A stretch of 64,000 bases of DNA from Bedellia somnulentella. Taxonomy: Eukaryota > Arthropoda > Insecta > Lepidoptera > Bedelliidae. A program made the position numbers and the translations under genes. This document shows, piece after piece, positions 51,225 to 61,228 of this stretch. The stretch covers positions 12,586,001-12,650,000 of the forward strand of contig OY755187.1 of the NCBI GenBank assembly GCA_963576735.1, in the 5' to 3' direction. The notes beneath the pieces are model-generated. The model saw only the letters and a list, made by a program, of their open reading frames with translations, searched no databases and was not told the origin of the DNA. Positions within the stretch are counted from its first letter, which is position 1. Every line of letters begins with the position of its first letter.

Positions 51225-51297
51225 GTTTGTGCGCGCGCGCGTGTATGTGTGTGTGTGAGTGAGAGTGTGTGTGAGTGTGTGTGTGTGTGTGTGTGTT
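51225..51297. repeat. (GT)n microsatellite in LINE-A 3' UTR
   Basis: GCGCGCGCGTGTATGTGTG then a long GT run; the 5'-truncated LINE at 10560 carries an AC tract at the equivalent place. Confidence 0.95.
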
Positions 51298-51312
51298 TAT
51301 TAAAGAGCAATA

Positions 51313-54282
51313 TTAATTCAATACTTTTAACAAAGATTCCGCTTCATCAAAACTGATTTCCATAATTATAGCAGATACCTTCTTTTTAAAATCCCAGTTA
51401 CCATAAGATTTTAAGTCAGGAAATTTGGAAATTAATTTGTTGTACATAAAAGGGGACAAAAAATTTCTAAATCGTTGGCCAAAACTGGTTATAAAAGAAG
51501 GTACAGGAATTGTAAATTTTCGTTTTTTCAACAGTTCTTTATATAATGGACTTTGAGCTATATTACGGTGAGCATACAACACTGCTTTCAAAATAAATAG
51601 TTTGCGTACGCTTAGAACTTCTGAATCTGCGAATAAAAGTGATGTGGAATATCTGCGAGGTTTCCGGAGAAGGGTTTTTAGCACAGCCCTTTGGGCCCTT
51701 TCTAATATTATGAGGACTGAAACAGCACATCCACCCCAAATCAAAATGCAATAATTCAGTACGGATTGGCACAAAGCATAATACACCATCTTGAGAACCC
51801 TTCCCTCAGTGACCTCTCGAAGAAGTTTCATAGCAAATATCAATTTTCGTACTCTAGAGGAAGTGATGGAGATATGCTCCTTAAAATTTAAATTTTCATC
51901 AATGTTAATTCCTAGATATTTGACATTTTTAGTTTTATTTATAGAAGCACATGTACATGGATGTGTTGATGAATTGACATTTGAGCACATTACATCGTGG
52001 ATTTTTACAGTGGTTAGGTTCGAAGGTGGGGCTGACGACTTAGTCTTGTGAAAACACAAAAAGTGCGTTTTTGATACGTTAAGGCTTAAAAGATTTATTT
52101 TCAGCCAGTTAGATATTTGCGAAAGACCTAGCTGTGCAGTTACTTGTACATCTTCCCAAGAGTTCCCCTGAAAAATCATGGCAGTATCATCAGCGTAGCA
52201 TACAATGTCTGCGTTTAATATAACTTTAGAGCAAATGTCATTAATATATATTAAGAACAGTGTTGGCCCGAGTATACTACCCTGTGGTACGCCATAAGAT
52301 ACATCACCAAGAGAACTAATTGCACTACCAATCTTGGTGCACTGTTTTCTCCCGGTAAGATAGCTTGTAAACCAGTTGATAGCTACTCCGCGAATACCTA
52401 AGGCTTCCATTTTTTTAAGCAAGATCTTAATGGACACGGTGTCGAACGCCTTGGCCAGATCCAAGAATACTCCTAGTGCTTTACGACCACGATCAAGATG
52501 ATTTGATACAATATCAACCATTAGTCCTATCGCATCCTCAGTAGATCTACCCCTTCGAAAGCCGAATTGGTTTTCCATAAGCAAATTGTTTGACTCTAGA
52601 TATTTGACTAACCTATCATTAATTAATCTCTCTAGAAGTTTGGAGAAAACCCCTAGTAATGTGATAGGACGGTAATTACCAGGTATACGTTTATCACCAG
52701 ATTTGTAGATAGGTTTCACCAATGAAGTCTTCCACTGTTTCGGAAAAGAACCATTCAGTATACTTTTATTGAAGATGCTAGATAAAGGCAAGGCTATAAG
52801 TGGGGCAAGAGATTTAGTCAGTTCATTACTGATTCCATCCAAACCCGGGGCTTTTTGTGGTTCCAAAGCAAGTATAAGTTCTATAATTTCCTCAGGATCA
52901 GTCGGCGTGAGAAAGAGCGAAAAGAGTGGGGAGTGATTATTAGTTTTTATTTTGGAAGCTAGTGACTCTTCAGATTCATTAAGTGATGACAAAGTTTTGT
53001 CTGCTAATGTTTGCCCGACTCCGAGAAAAAATTCGTTAACATGATTAACTGACTTTAGTTCGGATTCCTTTAGTGAAATTAGGGTTTCGGCTTCATCCTT
53101 GTTAGCGGACTTGTGTGTTATGGAATTAATGGTTTTCCAGAGTCCTTTAGTACATTTTTTATTTTCATTCAGTTTATTGGCATAGTATTCCGATTTAATT
53201 TTCCTAAGTAATTGAATATAAAAATTTCTATACCTGGTGAAAATAAGTTTTTTGATGGGGTTATCCGGATCCTTCCGAAAGTCCATATGTAGTTTGTCAC
53301 GTTGTTTTGAACACTTTAAAAGTCCATGAGTGACCCATGGAGCTAGAATTACATCTCTACGAGAAACTGCTAATATTGACGTATGTTTATCTACGACAGA
53401 GTGAATTTTTGAGGAGAACAGTTTGACTGCATCATCCATTTCGCTGTTTAAGATAGTGCTCCAATCAGTATTCTGAAGGTCATTTTTAATTAAATCTACA
53501 TTTATTTTGATCCTAGTTTTATTTTTAGTTTTACTGCGTTCTTTGGTGTCACATGTGATTCCTACCATGCATAGAAAATGGTCAGTAAGATCAGAGGAGC
53601 AGACAATAGACTCTGCTCGACATGTTGATGGAACAAAGAAATGGTCAAGACACGCCTTACCGTGAGTAGGTTTGTCAATTCCTGATACAAGACCTTTTTC
53701 AGTCATGACATCGAAATAGTCTAAAGCATGTTTACTGGTTGCTGCTGGACCCAATATATCGATGTTCATATCTCCGCCAATAATAAGATTTGGATTATGT
53801 TTACAGGATTTTAAATTAATTTCTAAGGAGTTAATAAAAGTACTTGGGTCGCGGTAGGAAGGAGGGCGATAAATTCCTACAATAGAAAAGATTTCTCCAA
53901 CATTTACAAGGATACTGTTAGCTTCATCAATATTAAGCTCAACACCACTAGCTGACCATGAGTCATGAACGTATATTACCACGCCACCGGATTTATTAAT
54001 ATATTTATTAGTGTGAAATTTAGTATACCCTTTCAGCTCGTGGATAGTGGGTGTTTTTTGGAGCCAACATTCACTCAGGATTACTGCGTCTAAATTAAAG
54101 TTTAAACGTTGAAGCGCAAGAACCAGTTGGTCAAAATTTTTATTTAAGCTTCTTATATTGACGTGCAATGTTTTGAATGTATATTTTTTTAATATATTAC
54201 CGCATATATCCGGTGCATCAAGAGAGTGACACTTTACTTCGTACTTATTATCAATTTGGTCCAAAAGATCTATGGTGGCCAT
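51313..54282 (-). CDS. LINE-A ORF2: endonuclease and reverse transcriptase
   Basis: 989 residues, uninterrupted. An apurinic-type endonuclease occupies about residues 36-240: HVNIRS (Asn42), SECW (Glu71), GGDMNID (Asp171), and LTDHF (Asp234-His235), all the expected catalytic positions. It nicks target DNA to prime reverse transcription. The reverse transcriptase lies at about 475-760, with LDGIS, the FLDLAKAFDTV block at 606, GVPQGSILGP at 664 and YADD at 696-699. A thumb/C-terminal region with RAQRAVLK follows; no RNase H is visible. Start ATG at 54282 is preferred (MATIDLLDQI). Translation is presumably by reinitiation, since ORF1 ends 324 bases upstream. All key residues are intact, so the copy could encode active protein. 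Clade assignment (CR1/Jockey group, perhaps Daphne/Crack-like given the PHD-type ORF1) is inferred. Confidence 0.93.
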   Translation of the reverse strand: MATIDLLDQIDNKYEVKCHSLDAPDICGNILKKYTFKTLHVNIRSLNKNFDQLVLALQRLNFNLDAVILSECWLQKTPTIHELKGYTKFHTNKYINKSGGVVIYVHDSWSASGVELNIDEANSILVNVGEIFSIVGIYRPPSYRDPSTFINSLEINLKSCKHNPNLIIGGDMNIDILGPAATSKHALDYFDVMTEKGLVSGIDKPTHGKACLDHFFVPSTCRAESIVCSSDLTDHFLCMVGITCDTKERSKTKNKTRIKINVDLIKNDLQNTDWSTILNSEMDDAVKLFSSKIHSVVDKHTSILAVSRRDVILAPWVTHGLLKCSKQRDKLHMDFRKDPDNPIKKLIFTRYRNFYIQLLRKIKSEYYANKLNENKKCTKGLWKTINSITHKSANKDEAETLISLKESELKSVNHVNEFFLGVGQTLADKTLSSLNESEESLASKIKTNNHSPLFSLFLTPTDPEEIIELILALEPQKAPGLDGISNELTKSLAPLIALPLSSIFNKSILNGSFPKQWKTSLVKPIYKSGDKRIPGNYRPITLLGVFSKLLERLINDRLVKYLESNNLLMENQFGFRRGRSTEDAIGLMVDIVSNHLDRGRKALGVFLDLAKAFDTVSIKILLKKMEALGIRGVAINWFTSYLTGRKQCTKIGSAISSLGDVSYGVPQGSILGPTLFLIYINDICSKVILNADIVCYADDTAMIFQGNSWEDVQVTAQLGLSQISNWLKINLLSLNVSKTHFLCFHKTKSSAPPSNLTTVKIHDVMCSNVNSSTHPCTCASINKTKNVKYLGINIDENLNFKEHISITSSRVRKLIFAMKLLREVTEGRVLKMVYYALCQSVLNYCILIWGGCAVSVLIILERAQRAVLKTLLRKPRRYSTSLLFADSEVLSVRKLFILKAVLYAHRNIAQSPLYKELLKKRKFTIPVPSFITSFGQRFRNFLSPFMYNKLISKFPDLKSYGNWDFKKKVSAIIMEISFDEAESLLKVLN

Positions 54283-54606
54283 GAACGTAAAGTATAATGA
54301 AAAGATAAATAAACATAATCACACTTTGTGGTCAAACTATTGATGCAAAGAATAAAAAATGTGAATGAATATAAAACATATAAAAAATAAATTATATATT
54401 TTAAAAAGAAGTTGCTCTTTAACTGATAATGGTTGTTGTAAGGTTTGTAGTATTGTGTATATAGTGTAAGTAGAGTGTAGATGTGTGTAAAGTATTGAGT
54501 GAATATTATTGTAAATTTAAAAATAGTAAAAAAATCGTTAAAAAGAGATAATCTGAAATATGTTTCAATTACAACTAGGAACAAGGAATTATGAAAACTA
54601 TCCTTA

Positions 54607-55623
54607 TTAACTCTTAACATTTTCACTTGGTACAGGCATAGAATCTCCGATACGTTGGTCCAAATCACACAAATGTGATATTTTAATTGGAGGTTGCTTT
54701 TCTGCCTTGCGGATGTAAATGTTGCCGTTTCTAATCCAACAGAACTTAAAATTATGCTGTCGCGCTCTCGACCTTGCTTCACGAAATAAAAGTTGTCTTG
54801 ATTTCGTGAGACGCTCATTAAAATATAAGATGCTGGTAGGTGACGATAAAGTAATGCCCTCCGACGTAGTATTACGTCTATTTTTTGAAGCAGATAAAAA
54901 TCCGTCACGTTTTTGTTGCCTTACAAATTTAACTACGATAGGTCTTGGTCTAGTTTTCTGTTCAACAGTTGATATGGAACGGGTAGCTGGACCGGAACGA
55001 TATATGTCTGCTATATCCTCAGATGAGATATCACAATTTAATTTCTTTGCTGCGGCCAAAAGAAGATGTTCCACGTTTTCATTCGGCTCCTCTGGCAGAC
55101 CCACAATTTCAACTTGATTTCTCAGACAAGCTTGGTCTTTTATTTCGGACCTGGTCTCTAGTTCCAATACTCTTGCACGTAGTGACAGAATTTCTTGATC
55201 CTGTTTGCTTGATTTACTTTCGATGTCGATCAACCGTTTATTGAAGTTAGCTGTAAGCTCATGAACTTCCTGTCGAAGTTGACGTATTTCGTCAATTATT
55301 GTGGTAAGAGATAAAGCTTCCTGTGTGGATGTTGTAGCTTTAGAGCCTCTGACAATATTAATGTTATTGGTACACATATAAGTTTCATCAAACCCATCGA
55401 GATTAAATCCAGGTCGTATAGGAGTAGAAGTATTGTCAGTTTTGGGCTGTCTGCATTTACAAGAAGGGCAAAGCCAGTTACTTTTGAATTGATCAGAGGC
55501 CTGTTGGAAAGTATCATTGCCGAAATTGATACACTTAAGGTCGTAGATCATGGAACATTTAGAGCATTCCATGTATTCAAGAGTTTTGATGGGTTGACAG
55601 CAGGCGTTACAGGTTGTCGACAT
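54607..55623 (-). CDS. LINE-A ORF1: PHD-type zinc finger and RNA-binding protein
   Basis: 338 residues; the RNA-binding/chaperone partner that packages the element's RNA. Residues 5-55 form a PHD-like finger: C5-x2-C8, C20-x2-C23, C31, C52-x2-C55, with Asp28 in the place where the PHD consensus has His. A heptad-rich coiled coil spans about 105-160 (LRQEVHELTANFNKRL). Residues 168-330 resemble the RNA-binding and C-terminal domains of L1-type ORF1 proteins (VEIVGLPE, PRPIVVKF, LFREARSRARQHNFKFCW). ATG at 55623 is the first Met and follows the tandem-repeat 5' UTR. The ORF is intact. Confidence 0.87.
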   Translation of the reverse strand: MSTTCNACCQPIKTLEYMECSKCSMIYDLKCINFGNDTFQQASDQFKSNWLCPSCKCRQPKTDNTSTPIRPGFNLDGFDETYMCTNNINIVRGSKATTSTQEALSLTTIIDEIRQLRQEVHELTANFNKRLIDIESKSSKQDQEILSLRARVLELETRSEIKDQACLRNQVEIVGLPEEPNENVEHLLLAAAKKLNCDISSEDIADIYRSGPATRSISTVEQKTRPRPIVVKFVRQQKRDGFLSASKNRRNTTSEGITLSSPTSILYFNERLTKSRQLLFREARSRARQHNFKFCWIRNGNIYIRKAEKQPPIKISHLCDLDQRIGDSMPVPSENVKS

Positions 55624-55870
55624 TTTATTCCAATTAATAACTCTTTATTCAATATAATTAGTTTGATGTGGCAGCACTGATCGAATAGCAAAAAGCAAAA
55701 TGCAACAGACTGAATGCGACCAAATCTTGATTAAGTTGGCAGTATTGAAAATGAAGAATGCAACAGACTGAACGCGACCAAATCTTGATTTAGTTGGCAG
55801 TTGGCAGTATTGAAAATGAAGACTTCAACGTCACGTCACGTCAGGTTGACAGTTGACACTAGTTAGGATA
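55624..55870 (-). promoter_or_regulatory. LINE-A 5' UTR with tandem units
   Basis: TGCAACAGACTGAAYGCGAC followed by CAAATCTTGAT and GTTGGCAGTATTGAAAATG occurs twice (about 55700-55757 and 55758-55823, the second with an extra GTTGGCA). Repeated 5' monomers often carry the internal promoter of LINEs; promoter role inferred. Confidence 0.6.
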
Positions 55871-55953
55871 TGTATTTGTATTGTATTTGAACGGGTAATT
55901 TTCCGCAAGTCGACGTCTTTTGTGCGCCTGTTTTGCGTGATGAAGGGATGGCA

Positions 55954-58900
55954 CTACTCTAGCCATCCCAGCTCACCAAGGAAGTTCAGGATCCCCCTAA
56001 TATCCTTGAACACCTCAGGGAGCGACCTGGCGTCACCCAGGTGTGTTACCCTGTAATCCGCTACGCCTGTACACTCGAGGAGCACGTGCGCAGCTGTTTC
56101 CTCCTTCTCCATGCATGCTCTGCACAAAGGGCTATCTGTAACACCTAAAGTAAACAAGTGTTTGTTAAAAGGGCCATGCCCCGTGAGGGTGGCTGTGATC
56201 CAACTAATTTGTTTTTTGTTAAGTTTAAATAGTTTGTTAGTAAGTTTCTTGTTGAACCTGGGTAAAGCTGTTTTGGCTTGACTGCAGCCGCTTTCCGAGG
56301 ACCAACATGCGTCCCACTTACCTCGTATGGCCTTACGGACTATAGTTTTTAACTGATCGTTTGGTAGAGGCAGACATGGTTCTGGGCCTGTAAACGGGGT
56401 ATCTGATCCTCTTCTGGCCAATTCGTCTGCTGCATCATTGCCGCGTGATCCGCTGTGTCCTTTGATCCATTGTATGGTAGTTTCATTGGTTTGCCCTATC
56501 ACCGTTAGGGCTTTGTGACATTCATATATGAGCCCTGATTTGCACTCGTAGCTCATTAGGGCTTGTAGGACTGATTTGCTGTCCGAGAGAATACGAATTG
56601 GAAGTTCTCTGATTTTCCTCGCTGTTACTGCTTGGGCGGCGAGTATGATTGCGAAGCATTCTGCCTGAAATATCGAATTCCAGGTGCCCATTGGTCTAGC
56701 TATTTTTATCTGCAAGTCTTCGGAGAATACCCCCGCTCCTGTGCCAGATTTAGTTTTAGAGCCGTCTGTAAATATCCTCACTTCCCTTTCATTGAGGCCT
56801 TCGTTCGGATTTTCTGTCAGCTGTATTTTGTACTTCTTGTCAAAGAGGTATAGTTTGGGAATCCTGTCGTTCACAGCTGATATTCTAGGTGTCTCTTTTA
56901 CCATCCTGGTAAGGATTTCGGCGTGAGGGACTTTGTTGGATTTCCATAGTTTGTTTGCATTTAGTCTCACAGCTGAAGCAGTAGCTTCTTGCTTGATGAA
57001 CAGGTGCAGTGGAGTTAAATTTAGCATTATTTCAAGGGCGGCGGTAGGGGCGGTTCTCATACATCCCGTAGCCGCTCTGCACACCAGTCTCTGAAAGCTT
57101 TGTAGTTTGCTTTGCACTGTACTTAGCTCTGTTCGTTGCCACCAGGCAACAGCGCCGTAGCAGAGTATTGGTCGTATCACAGCTGTATACAACCATATGA
57201 TTATTTTTGGGTTTAGACCCCATCGTTTTCCTATCATGCTTCTGCATTGCCAGAATGCTATGCTGGCCTTCTTGAGTTTGCTCTCAATGTGGCAGCTCCA
57301 GTTTAATTTGCTATCAAGGATTACTCCCAGGTATTTTACAGTCGGTGAGAGCGTCAGTCTCTTGTTGAAAAGCTTGGGTAAGTTGTAGTTTTCTATTTTT
57401 CGCTTATTGGTGAACATTACAAGCTCGGTTTTGTCTGGATTCACTGTCAGCCCGTGCTTTATGCACCACCTCTCTACTATTCGCAAGGCTGATTGCGTTA
57501 CGTCACAGACTATACTTGCATATTTACCAGTTATCAGAATAGTAATATCATCAGCATATCCTATCGTGTAGAAATGTCTACTGTTGAGTTCTGAGATAAG
57601 GTCGTTCGCCACCAGGTTCCAGAGCAGCGGAGAGAGTACGCCACCCTGCGGACAACCTTTCACTACTTGAACCTTAGTCTGGTCTTCCGACACTATCACT
57701 CGGCTTTCAAGCATGTTTCCTATCCAGGTTGATAGCATTGGTGGGACTTGGTGCCTGTTTAAGGCTTCGTGAATGCTATCAAAGTTTGTTTTATCAAAGG
57801 CTCCTTCGATGTCTAGGAAGCTTCCTAGACAGATGTTTTTATCTTTAATGGCTTCCTCTGCAACACGTGTTACTGCATGTAAGGCGGATTCCGTGCCTTT
57901 ACCAGCGCTGTAGGCGTGCTGGTTGGGATGGAGCGGTATCGTTTTGAGAGCGTTATCTCGTAGTTCTCTATCACACAACCTTTCGAGTGTTTTCAGTAAA
58001 AAGGATGAGAGGCTTATTGGTCTGAAGGACTTTGGGTTAGTATAATCAGTTTTTCCGTATTTGGGTATAAACTGCACTTTTACTTCTCGCCATCTACTGG
58101 GTATGTATCTAAAGGCTAAGCATGCTCGGAAAATTTCTGCGATCAAGTGTAGGATGGCTTCAATTCCCCATTGCAGTAACCCTGGAAAGACTTTGTCTAT
58201 TCCTGGGGCTTTAAATGTTTGAAAGCTGGTGATAGCCCACTTGACTTTGTCATAAGTCACTATCTCTTTCGCGAGTTTCCAATCAGACTCCGTTGGATTA
58301 ACTGTTAAGTGTCTCCAGTCGTTCCTAGATGTGATTGCACTGTCCGGGAAATGAGTGTCGATGAGTACTCGATGGGATTCTTCGAGTGAACTAGTATAGG
58401 TGTTATCCGGTTTTTTTAAAGATCCTTTTCCATTATTTGGTTGATTAGAAAGTATCTTTCTTACCCGGTTTGCTTGCTGGAGGCTTTCAATGTTTTCACT
58501 GTATTTCCTCCATGTAGTCGATTTTCTGAAGCGAATGCGTTTCTTGTATTCAGATTTTGCTGTTTTATATCGGTCCCAGTCATCTGGTGCTTTTGTGTTC
58601 ATTGCTCTGTTCAGACATTTCCTGACCTTTGCCCGTAGCTTTTCCAACTCCCGACCCCACCATTGGTCTTTTGTGGATTGGTTAGCAGGGGGTGTGGTTA
58701 AGTGACATGCCTCTTCATAGCAGCTGATTAGAGCATTGGTGAGCTGCTCTGTCGTTTCTTCTATTTGGCTGGTGCCTTCTAGTCTGCCTTGTGTGCCCTC
58801 TTCTTTGATTTTGTTACTGAGTGAGTTAACAAACAAAGTCCGGTCAGTTTTTCTTGGATTTCTCCGTGGTTCTGGAGTATTTGATGTAGCCTGTAGGTTA

Positions 58901-59637
58901 AATCGTAACCATCTATGGTCCGAACAAGACGCCTCCCCTGAGACGTGCCAGCCATCGATAATGGCCTGAGCTCGTGCAGTGGCAAGTGTTAGATCAATGA
59001 TGGTTCTCGATCTCCTAGTTACAAACGTGGGTTCAGCACCAATATTAATAATATTAAGTTTAGTTGTGAGTAAGTATTCAACAAGATTCTTACCTCTGTT
59101 GTTGCTTATCTTCATTCCCCACAGCGGATGATGGGCGTTCGAGTCGGTAGCGACGATGATCTCAAGGTTTTCATCTTCGCAGTAGTCTATCAGTCTTGCT
59201 AGATTTTCGGATGGTATCTCCTCATCATCTGGCATGTAGACTGATGCAATGACCAGCTCTTTAGGGTCTTCGGGAATTGTTAGTTTGATTGTGCATAAAT
59301 CTCTGGAACAAAATTCCACAAGTGGATGTGCAGTTATGTTACGCGAAATATAAATACAGGTTCGTGGTTTATCTTGCATAGTACAATGTATAAGCTTACC
59401 TCCAAGATTGGAGAGACCGCGGATACGTTCTCCACTGATCCAGGGCTCTTGGATCAGCGTTATCGAAGTATCCTGCGACAACACCCAACGCCGCACTTGA
59501 GCCATCGCGGTTTCACTGTGTTGGGTGTTGATTTGCAGGCAGTTGATATTACTGGAGGGTAACATCGACGGGTGAGGCGCCATCGGAAACCGCGCGTTCC
59601 TCCTCCTCAATGTCGAGTGCTTGCATCTTCTCCGCAC
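55954..59637 (-). CDS. LINE-B ORF2: endonuclease, reverse transcriptase, RNase H
   Basis: 1227 residues, uninterrupted. Endonuclease at about 30-245: CLQINTQHSE (Asn37), IQEPW (Glu64), ATDSNAHHPLWG (Asp165, Asn167), SDHRW (Asp240-His241). Reverse transcriptase at about 475-770: PGIDKV, the FLDIEGAFDKT block at 607, CPQGGVLSPL at 662 and GYADDI with Asp696-Asp697. RNase H at about 952-1085, with FTDGS (Asp958), QAECFA (Glu993), LSDSKS (Asp1019) and a final GHSG ... GNDAADELA block, all catalytic acids present. A C-terminal C-x2-C ... H-x4-C knuckle (LCRAC, HVLLEC) ends the protein. RNase H plus the N-H-S start of the endonuclease points to the LOA/I side of the LINE tree. The start (MRRRCKHSTL) lies inside ORF1, so translation would need reinitiation or frameshifting. 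Confidence 0.93.
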   Translation of the reverse strand: MRRRCKHSTLRRRNARFPMAPHPSMLPSSNINCLQINTQHSETAMAQVRRWVLSQDTSITLIQEPWISGERIRGLSNLGGKLIHCTMQDKPRTCIYISRNITAHPLVEFCSRDLCTIKLTIPEDPKELVIASVYMPDDEEIPSENLARLIDYCEDENLEIIVATDSNAHHPLWGMKISNNRGKNLVEYLLTTKLNIINIGAEPTFVTRRSRTIIDLTLATARAQAIIDGWHVSGEASCSDHRWLRFNLQATSNTPEPRRNPRKTDRTLFVNSLSNKIKEEGTQGRLEGTSQIEETTEQLTNALISCYEEACHLTTPPANQSTKDQWWGRELEKLRAKVRKCLNRAMNTKAPDDWDRYKTAKSEYKKRIRFRKSTTWRKYSENIESLQQANRVRKILSNQPNNGKGSLKKPDNTYTSSLEESHRVLIDTHFPDSAITSRNDWRHLTVNPTESDWKLAKEIVTYDKVKWAITSFQTFKAPGIDKVFPGLLQWGIEAILHLIAEIFRACLAFRYIPSRWREVKVQFIPKYGKTDYTNPKSFRPISLSSFLLKTLERLCDRELRDNALKTIPLHPNQHAYSAGKGTESALHAVTRVAEEAIKDKNICLGSFLDIEGAFDKTNFDSIHEALNRHQVPPMLSTWIGNMLESRVIVSEDQTKVQVVKGCPQGGVLSPLLWNLVANDLISELNSRHFYTIGYADDITILITGKYASIVCDVTQSALRIVERWCIKHGLTVNPDKTELVMFTNKRKIENYNLPKLFNKRLTLSPTVKYLGVILDSKLNWSCHIESKLKKASIAFWQCRSMIGKRWGLNPKIIIWLYTAVIRPILCYGAVAWWQRTELSTVQSKLQSFQRLVCRAATGCMRTAPTAALEIMLNLTPLHLFIKQEATASAVRLNANKLWKSNKVPHAEILTRMVKETPRISAVNDRIPKLYLFDKKYKIQLTENPNEGLNEREVRIFTDGSKTKSGTGAGVFSEDLQIKIARPMGTWNSIFQAECFAIILAAQAVTARKIRELPIRILSDSKSVLQALMSYECKSGLIYECHKALTVIGQTNETTIQWIKGHSGSRGNDAADELARRGSDTPFTGPEPCLPLPNDQLKTIVRKAIRGKWDACWSSESGCSQAKTALPRFNKKLTNKLFKLNKKQISWITATLTGHGPFNKHLFTLGVTDSPLCRACMEKEETAAHVLLECTGVADYRVTHLGDARSLPEVFKDIRGILNFLGELGWLE

Positions 59638-61228
59638 ACTCGGTATACTCTTCCGGAGGGTCTGCCAGCAGAGCCTCCTCCGTCAGTTCCATAACCTCTT
59701 GGTCAGGCCGGCCGGAGGAAACCTCTGTCGGAGTCTCCGCTTGCATCGTTGGAGGGCAGAGTTCTTCAGCAACACCAGTGCTGCTTGAAGGCTCTCCCCT
59801 CGGTAAGGGATCGCGCCCCGGTGGGTCTCTTAGGAAGCGACCATTGTTGTGCCGGAACAGTACGTAGATTGTCTCCACAGTGAAGGACAGCCTACGACCC
59901 CTTGCCATGATCGCAGGGATCAGGCTTTCCGGCACACTGAAGATCAGGAAGGTCGTGTTCTCTTGAACGTCGTTCTTGAGAACACGCCACTTCCGGACCT
60001 CAGCCCACTTATTCTGCCAGTCCAGCAACTTCCCCACCCTGCTGCTGTCCTCCCACTTTCCAGGGATAGCTATCCCGCAGCGAATGCGGCGAGGTAGGTC
60101 CCTATGTTTCCCTACTTGAAGGCGTTCGCCGGATGGCAAGACCGTGCGACCTATAAATTGGCAAAGCCAATTATAGGTATTCACATTCTTGCACCACAGG
60201 CCAAGATAACCTTGCCCCTTAATAGGCTTCCCTTTAAATTCGAGCGCCTCTTGAGGGACATGTTCAGGCGCTGGAGTTTCACCCTCGCCCAAAACCAAGG
60301 AGAAAAATTCCTTAAGGATTTGGTCGAGAACGAAATCCGAGTCGCTCAGGGATAGATACGCGGTATCTACCCCTGTAATTGCTACCAGCAAGTCGGTCTG
60401 TGTGACCTCCGCGTAGCTCCGACACGCAGTGCGCCTGTGAGAGTTGTCAAGCTTCGGCTTCTTGGGTGCCTCCTCGACTGGAGACATGCTCACATCGAGG
60501 TGCACCCTTTTGGCCGTTGCTGTCTTCCCCCCACTGGTGCCCCGCGGGCCGGAGCCAGCTTTGGTCACAGGGGCAGTCAGATCGCTGTCAGCAGATTTCT
60601 CCACTTTTGGCGATCCAGCCGCGTCCTTTCTGGCCGATGCGCTGGCTTTATTTGCCTGAGCCCTCTTCTTCCTTTCGTAGCCGCTCAGTCTTTTCCTTTT
60701 TTTAGGTTGTTTCTTCTGACTAACTATCTCCCAAGAGGGATCAAATTGATTCTCTAGGGTGACAGCATTGTCAGAAGAAGAAGAAGTTTTGGTTGGCACT
60801 GGGTTGGCCAAGGCACCAGTAGTTGGGTTGGACGAGTCCTTACCGCGTACCGGCACCTTAGGCTTACCAGTGCCAGATTTAGTTGGGGCAGTGGAGGGTC
60901 CAGTCATCACTCCTTTGGGTAAACCCTTAGGAGGACAGTCCGGAGTAGATAGTCCTTTTGCTGAGGCTGGCTCCGAGGGGAGCATCCATACGTCGGAAGA
61001 TTTCCCGACGGAGTCACTCCCACTAGGCCCAGCCTCAGCCCTATTCGTCAAGTCCGTCCGTTGCGCGTCCGTCAGTGAGTCCGTATTCATAGCTAGGGTC
61101 GTTTTGGGATTTGAGTTCTTGCCCCCCCCAGAATACAAGGGGCAGCCTGTCGCTGACGCGACAGGGAGGGATTCTCGACCCGTGTCGATACCCTCCTGGG
61201 GTAGTCTACTGTTCTCTTTTAAACTCAT
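59549..61228 (-). CDS. LINE-B ORF1: gag-like nucleic-acid-binding protein
   Basis: 559 residues. The first ~250 are low-complexity, Pro/Ser/Lys-rich with a strong basic cluster at about 172-190 (KKQPKKRKRLSGYERKKR), a likely nuclear or RNA-binding signal. Residues about 268-465 form a folded region (YAEVTQTDLLVAI, GYLGLWCKNVNTYNWL, LPRRIRCGIAIPGKW, LIFSVPESLIPAI) resembling the DUF4780-type domain of fly LOA-like ORF1 proteins. The tail is acidic (EEALLADPPEEYTE). No CCHC zinc knuckles are visible, unlike Jockey or R1 gag proteins. The last 89 bases overlap ORF2 in another frame. Confidence 0.83.
   Translation of the reverse strand: MSLKENSRLPQEGIDTGRESLPVASATGCPLYSGGGKNSNPKTTLAMNTDSLTDAQRTDLTNRAEAGPSGSDSVGKSSDVWMLPSEPASAKGLSTPDCPPKGLPKGVMTGPSTAPTKSGTGKPKVPVRGKDSSNPTTGALANPVPTKTSSSSDNAVTLENQFDPSWEIVSQKKQPKKRKRLSGYERKKRAQANKASASARKDAAGSPKVEKSADSDLTAPVTKAGSGPRGTSGGKTATAKRVHLDVSMSPVEEAPKKPKLDNSHRRTACRSYAEVTQTDLLVAITGVDTAYLSLSDSDFVLDQILKEFFSLVLGEGETPAPEHVPQEALEFKGKPIKGQGYLGLWCKNVNTYNWLCQFIGRTVLPSGERLQVGKHRDLPRRIRCGIAIPGKWEDSSRVGKLLDWQNKWAEVRKWRVLKNDVQENTTFLIFSVPESLIPAIMARGRRLSFTVETIYVLFRHNNGRFLRDPPGRDPLPRGEPSSSTGVAEELCPPTMQAETPTEVSSGRPDQEVMELTEEALLADPPEEYTECAEKMQALDIEEEERAVSDGASPVDVTLQ

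Larger units (their letters stand above)
50907..55870 (-). mobile_element. LINE-A: apparently full-length CR1/Jockey-group retrotransposon
   Basis: About 5 kb on the minus strand: tandem-repeat 5' UTR (55624-55870), ORF1 (54607-55623), a 324-base spacer, ORF2 (51313-54282), a 3' UTR with a (GT/AC)n tract (51225-51297) and a 3' end TTAATAAACTG followed by T19 (about 50911-50933). Both ORFs are open. Exact 5' limit uncertain. Confidence 0.88.

Noticed and set aside
54270..54908. 212-codon minus-strand ORF spanning the LINE-A ORF1/ORF2 junction
   Set aside because: Overlaps the well-supported ORF1 end in another frame and its second half is the AT-rich inter-ORF spacer.
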